NCBI GenBank assembly: GCA_020638135.1
Contig: JACKJE010000012.1
Location: 42,955 to 106,954 of the forward strand
Direction: 5' to 3'
DNA length: 64,000 nt
Source of the DNA: Methylobacteriaceae bacterium
Lineage (GTDB): Bacteria > Pseudomonadota > Alphaproteobacteria > Rhizobiales > Beijerinckiaceae
The notes below the pieces were generated by a model that was not told the DNA's origin, did not search any database, and was given only the letters and a program-made list of their open reading frames with translations. The translations under genes and the position numbers were made by a program. Positions 60,055-64,000 of this stretch are shown one piece after another. Position 1 is the first letter of the stretch. Every line of letters starts with the position of its first letter.

Positions 60055-61789
60055 ATGGGGAACTACGCGAAATTCACAAGCGATCGGAGCGGCGGCGTCG
60101 CCATCATGTTCGCGGTGTCCGCGCCCGTCGCGGCGCTGATCGTTTTTGGGAGTCTCGACTACAGCCGGATGGTCGGAGCGCGCGCGGGGCTTCAGGGCGC
60201 GACAGATTCGGCCGTGCTCGCCCTGGCGATGAACGCGACGCAGGCGACGACGCAGGCGATGATCGAGGCTCAAGCCGCGAGCGCGATCGCGGCGGCCGCC
60301 GGAACTAATTCACCGACCGTCGTCAGCGTCAGCCTCTCGAACAAGAATGCGCAGGTCTGCCTGACGACGTCCCAGCCCGTGCGGAGCATCGCGTCCAAGA
60401 TTGTCGGCATTGGTTTGACGAGCGTGCAGGCGACGAGTTGCGCGGCCACCAACAGCAGCGTCGGCGGCGCCTTCGAAATCGCGCTGGCGCTCGACAATAC
60501 CGGGTCGATGTCGCGCTCCGCGGGCGGCAAGTCCAAACTGGATTCCGCCAAGACCGCCGCCCTGTCTCTCATCGACCAACTCTCGAACTCCGGCGCCTCG
60601 GTGCAGTTTTCGATCGTTCCGTTTTCGACATCGGTGAACGTCGGCGCGAACTATCTCGGCGCCTCGTGGCTGGATACGAGCGCCCGCTCGTCCATCCACT
60701 GGCAGAACGTCCAGCGTCCGGCGGACGCTTCGTGGCTGCCCGCCTCCCGGTTCGATCTGTTCTCGCAGATGAACACGACATGGGCCGGCTGTGTCGAAGA
60801 ACGCCCGGATCCCTATCTCACGACCGGATGTCGCCGCGACCTCGGCTCAGCCCGACAGTCTTTTCGTTCCCTATCTCTGGCCGGACGAAGGCGATGTAGA
60901 CGGGTCGGGAAGCGCATTCCTGCCGGGCATGAACATCGTCGGCAACGGCCGCGGCGCGAAGCTCTATTCGTCGAGTTACTGGAATTTCGGCGGCGCGGGC
61001 AACAACTACCTCTACGACTTCGGCGGCGTCTGCGTGGCGAGCGCCACAGACGCCTACGAGGCGGCGGATGTCGCCGACCCGCTGTCGCGCGGCAGCGGGG
61101 CGACCAAGCTGTGCAAATACAAGGGCGCGACCGGCGTCTCGTCGAGAGCCTCGTCGAATGGGCCCAACAAGGGTTGCATGGACAATCCGCTCCTGCCGCT
61201 GACCAGCAACAAGACAGACCTGAACGCCAAGATCAACGCGATGGATGCGGGCGGCACGACCAACCTTTTGCCGGGCTTCATGTGGGCATGGCGCACGATT
61301 TCGCCGAACGGCCCGTTCACTGGCGCCTCGACGCCCAAGCCCTACGGCACGCCCGGCAATGCCAAGATTATCGTGTTCATGACCGACGGCTTCAACAACT
61401 GGAGCTCCAATTCGGGCTATGCCTACAAGTCCGAATACAATGCGCTCGGCTACTACGTGAACAATCGCCTGTCGGCCTATGGCGGCGTCGCCTTTCCGCC
61501 GCCGACCGGCTCGCCGACCTATGACGGCCCGACAAGTTCGAACAACTGGCGCATGCAGATGGATTCCGCGCTTCTGGCGGCCTGCGCCAACGCCAAGAAT
61601 GCCGGCGTCACAATCTACACGGTCGGCTTCAGCGTGCCGAGCGATCCGATCGACACCGAGGGCCTGCAGCTCCTGTCGAAATGCGCGTCGAGCGCCGACC
61701 ATGCCTACGTCGCCCGCGATTCCTCGAGCATCGTCAGCGCATTCAACAATATCGGCTCGAGCCTCAGCAAGCTGCGCCTGGTGCGCTGA
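60055..61789 (+). CDS. TadG-like pilus assembly protein with vWA domain, one frameshift
   Basis: The N-terminal TadE/G segment reads KFTSDRSGGVAIMFAVSAPV, then a membrane helix and SLDYSRMVGARAGLQGATDS. The vWA domain starts FEIALALDNTGSMSRSAGGK (MIDAS DxTxS) near residue 145, followed by FSIVPFSTSVNVG. Near 60835 the frame shifts and continues SAQPDSLFVPYLWPDEGDVD, DAGGTNLLPGFMWAWRTISP, IIVFMTDGFNNWSS and AGVTIYTVGFSVPSDPIDTE to LSKLRLVR. It has about 577 residues after repair. It is a larger paralogue of the protein at 23023-24348. The 280-base upstream gap shows no gene and a half CtrA-like ATTAACC. Confidence 0.85.
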
Positions 61790-61801
61790 CGGGTTGGCGG
61801 C

Positions 61802-62983
61802 TCACGCCGCCAGCGCCGTCTCGACCAGCCGCGCCCAATAGCTCACCCCGTAGGGAATCGCCTTGTCGTTGAAATCATATTCGGGGTGGTGCAGGCCTGC
61901 CGTCGGGCCATTGCCGATGCAGATGAAGGCGCCCGGCCGCGCCTCCAGCATGTAGGAGAAATCCTCCGCGCCCATCACCGGCGGCACGTTGGTCATCACC
62001 TTGTCCGCGCCGACGATCTCCTGCGCGACCTTCGTCGCGAATTCCGTCTCGTCGGCATGGTTGAAGGTCACGGGATAGCCGTCCTCGAAATCGATTTTGA
62101 CCGTGCATTTGTTGAGCACGGCGACGCCTTCGACGATTTCGTGGAAGCGCTGCTTGGCGAGCGCGCGCGTCTCTTTCTTGAGCGTACGGATCGTGCCGGT
62201 CAGATGCGCGTTCTGCGGGATGATGTTGTTGGCCGTGCCCGCATGGAACTGCGTCACCGACACGACGACGGAATCGACCGGGCCGACATTGCGCGAGGCG
62301 ATGGTCTGCAGCGCATTGACCATCTGCGCGCCGGCGACGATCGGATCGATGCAATCGTGCGGCTGCGCGGCATGCCCGCCATGGCCGGTGATTTCCACTT
62401 CGAAACGGTCGGCCGAGGCGAGGAACGGCCCTTGCCTGATCGCGAACATGCCGAGCGGAACGCCCGGCATATTGTGCATGCCGTACACCTGCTCGATCCC
62501 GAACCGGTCCATCACGCCGTCGTTCACCATCTCGCGGCCGCCGCCGCCGCCCTCTTCCGCCGGCTGGAAGATCACGATCGCCGTGCCCGCGAAATTGCGG
62601 GTCTCGGCGAGATAGCGCGCCGCGCCGAGCAGCATGGCGGTGTGGCCGTCGTGCCCGCAGGCGTGCATCTTGCCTGATGTCTCGGACTTGTAGGGCGCGC
62701 TCGTCGCCTCCAGGATCGGCAGCGCGTCCATGTCGGCGCGCAACCCGATCGTGCGGCCCGCGCCCTTGCGCCCCTTGATCACGCCAACGACGCCGGTGCG
62801 CCCGAGCCCGGTCACGATCTCGTCGCAGCCGAATTCCCTGAGCTTTTCCTCGACCACGCCCGCGGTGCGAAACACGTCGAACATGAGTTCGGGATGGCGG
62901 TGCAGATCCTGTCGCCAGACAGCCACTTCATCGGACAGTTCGGCGATGCGATTGACGATGGGCATTGGCGGTGTCCCGGACAT
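61802..62983 (-). CDS. M20 family metallopeptidase/amidohydrolase (hippurate hydrolase-like)
   Basis: A 393-residue M20D-type enzyme. DLHRHPELMFD is the N-terminal signature. Metal ligands are in HACGHDGHTAMLLGAA near residue 107, FQPAEEGGGGGREMVNDG with the catalytic Glu pair, MHNMPG, and GHGGHAAQPH of the dimerisation domain. MGAEDFSYMLEARPGAFICI-GNG is the usual C-terminal ligand region. Such enzymes cleave N-acyl amino acids, hippurate or indole-acetyl amino acids. The ATG at 62965 (MPIVNRI) is an equally good start. Confidence 0.9.
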   Translation of the reverse strand: MSGTPPMPIVNRIAELSDEVAVWRQDLHRHPELMFDVFRTAGVVEEKLREFGCDEIVTGLGRTGVVGVIKGRKGAGRTIGLRADMDALPILEATSAPYKSETSGKMHACGHDGHTAMLLGAARYLAETRNFAGTAIVIFQPAEEGGGGGREMVNDGVMDRFGIEQVYGMHNMPGVPLGMFAIRQGPFLASADRFEVEITGHGGHAAQPHDCIDPIVAGAQMVNALQTIASRNVGPVDSVVVSVTQFHAGTANNIIPQNAHLTGTIRTLKKETRALAKQRFHEIVEGVAVLNKCTVKIDFEDGYPVTFNHADETEFATKVAQEIVGADKVMTNVPPVMGAEDFSYMLEARPGAFICIGNGPTAGLHHPEYDFNDKAIPYGVSYWARLVETALAA

Positions 62984-63219
62984 GGCTGGAGGCTCGGGCC
63001 AGCAAAGCCCTCCGCGCGCCGCCCGTCAACTCCGCCGCCGATGGCCGCGACAGCGGACGCTGCGGCTCGGGCCGTGAGCGGAACGAAAACGAGCGCTGCC
63101 CCGGGCGCATGGGAAAACATCTTGCGCATCGGCTCTCTCCTCTCAAAATTGGCGGCTGCGGGTAGATGGCGCGGCAAGGCGCCCGGTTTCCGCACGGGAC
63201 GAAACGCAAGCGAGGCGAA

Positions 63220-64000
63220 ATGTATATTCCTATGGCCGACGCGCCACGCTGGTATGCCGAGCGCAATGGCGCCGACACCGTGGCGATCGTGCATGGCGAC
63301 GACCAGCTGAGCTGGGGCGCGCTCGAGCGCAACGCCAATTCGCGCGCGCGCGTGATGATGAGCAAGGGCGTGAAGCCTGGCGATTTCGTCGCCGTCGGCC
63401 TGCCCAATTCAAACCAGTTCTACGAGACGACCTTCGCCATCTGGAAATGCGGCGCGACCCCCTGCTCGCTCTCCTATCGCCTGCCGCGCGGCGAGGCGTC
63501 CGCCATCCTCGAACTGCTGCGGCCTTCGCTCGTCATCGGCGGCGAGGACGACTGGAACGCCGACAATCGACTACCTGCGGACTTCTCGACACAGGGATTT
63601 TCGGACGTGGCGATCGACGGCCCGATCGCGCGCTACTGGAAGGCAATGACGTCGGGCGGCTCCACAGGCCGCCCCAAGGTGATCGTCGACCATCAGCCCG
63701 CCTGCGTCGATCCCAAGGTTCCGCCGCTCGTCATGCACGAGGGAGTGCGCCTGCTGAACCCCGGCCCGCTCTATCACAACGCGCCTTTCATCATCACGCA
63801 CAGCGCGCTGTTCGAAGGCGGGCTGCTCGTCGGCATGAAGAAATTCGACGCGGCCGAGGCGCTGCGGCTGATCGAGCGCTTCCGCCTCGAATGGGTGAAT
63901 TTCGTGCCGACCATGATGAGCCGCATCTGGGCGCTGCCGAAGGAGGAACGCGAGAAATACGACGTATCCTCGCTGCGCGTCGTCTTCCACATGGCCGCCC
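63220..64000 (+). CDS. AMP-dependent acyl-CoA synthetase (partial, 3' end off window)
   Basis: The first 260 residues are present. GAGG precedes the ATG at 63220. VAIVHGDDQLSWGALERNAN and VGLPNSNQFYETTFAIWKCG are typical N-terminal adenylation-domain sequence, AMTSGGSTGRPKVIVDHQP is the phosphate-binding loop (near residue 148) and VNFVPTMMSRIWALPKEER follows. It resembles bile-acid/aryl-CoA ligase-type enzymes, but the substrate is unknown. It is divergent from the M20 amidohydrolase gene with a 236-base gap in which I see no other gene. Confidence 0.88.
   Translation, partial: MYIPMADAPRWYAERNGADTVAIVHGDDQLSWGALERNANSRARVMMSKGVKPGDFVAVGLPNSNQFYETTFAIWKCGATPCSLSYRLPRGEASAILELLRPSLVIGGEDDWNADNRLPADFSTQGFSDVAIDGPIARYWKAMTSGGSTGRPKVIVDHQPACVDPKVPPLVMHEGVRLLNPGPLYHNAPFIITHSALFEGGLLVGMKKFDAAEALRLIERFRLEWVNFVPTMMSRIWALPKEEREKYDVSSLRVVFHMAA

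Noticed and set aside
62812..63294. Small minus-strand frame upstream of the M20 gene starting MRKMFSHAPGAALVFVPL
   Set aside because: It resembles a short signal-like peptide but most of it overlaps the M20 gene in another frame, with no supporting motif.
1..64000. tRNA, rRNA, riboswitch or CRISPR features
   Set aside because: No cloverleaf with GTTCGANTC-type arms, rRNA-like blocks or known riboswitch cores were recognised by eye. A covariance search would be needed to exclude small RNAs.

Overview
The window reads as a GC-rich alphaproteobacterial chromosome segment, most likely order Hyphomicrobiales (Rhizobiales). Support comes from the gene content (2Fe-2S ferredoxin beside a thioredoxin-reductase-like ferredoxin-NADP reductase, YcjX/TIGR01620 pair, TadG-type pilus proteins, STAS-MlaE fusion, a consensus CtrA box) and from several families of palindromic intergenic repeats of the kind common in that order. 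I do not resolve family or genus. No rRNA, tRNA or CRISPR array was recognised.

Layout. 1-1217: a Tat-signal-bearing SDR (cut by the window edge) and a divergent TetR regulator sharing a 27-bp perfect palindrome. 1289-4200: degenerate GGDEF membrane protein, epoxide-hydrolase-like enzyme, FmdB zinc ribbon, frameshifted lipoprotein. 4228-6772: a DUF2975/Xre-HTH operon split by a decayed IS1380-family element. 6826-11087: SixA-like phosphatase, unknown protein, YcjX and its TIGR01620 partner. 11158-16833: diguanylate cyclase, conserved hypothetical, glycosyltransferase plus LpxH-like phosphoesterase, an SDR without the usual YxxxK, and a DMT exporter. 16981-25423: HupE, Xre-cupin regulator, MetE-like protein, MFS transporter, membrane protein, cytochrome c, TadG-like protein, dipeptide epimerase. 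25570-29203: Mla-type lipid ABC transporter (STAS-permease, ATPase, MCE protein, lipoprotein). 29294-36832: a 1741-residue helical membrane protein with 22-residue repeats, an HPt protein, ferredoxin and its reductase. 36900-43573: orphan molybdopterin subunit, orphan substrate-binding protein, chrBA-like chromate operon, rhodanese. 43648-54026: a coiled-coil membrane protein behind a CtrA box, then a nine-gene co-directional run (DUF1445, LivK, LivHMGF, PxpA, PxpB, PxpC) with a divergent LysR gene, read here as uptake and breakdown of 5-oxoproline or D-glutamate-like compounds. 54045-59774: acyl-CoA ligase, SDR, and a gnd-zwf-gntK operon. 60055-64000: second TadG-like protein, M20 amidohydrolase and the start of another acyl-CoA ligase.

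Two features matter for reading the annotation. First, about ten otherwise intact genes, including gnd, gntK and ycjX, carry single-base-type frameshifts, often next to homopolymers or GC dinucleotide runs. This looks more like residual indel error in the assembly than real gene decay. Second, at least five palindromic repeat families occupy the intergenic gaps. One of them is bounded by outward-facing TAG triplets that serve as the stop codons of flanking genes.
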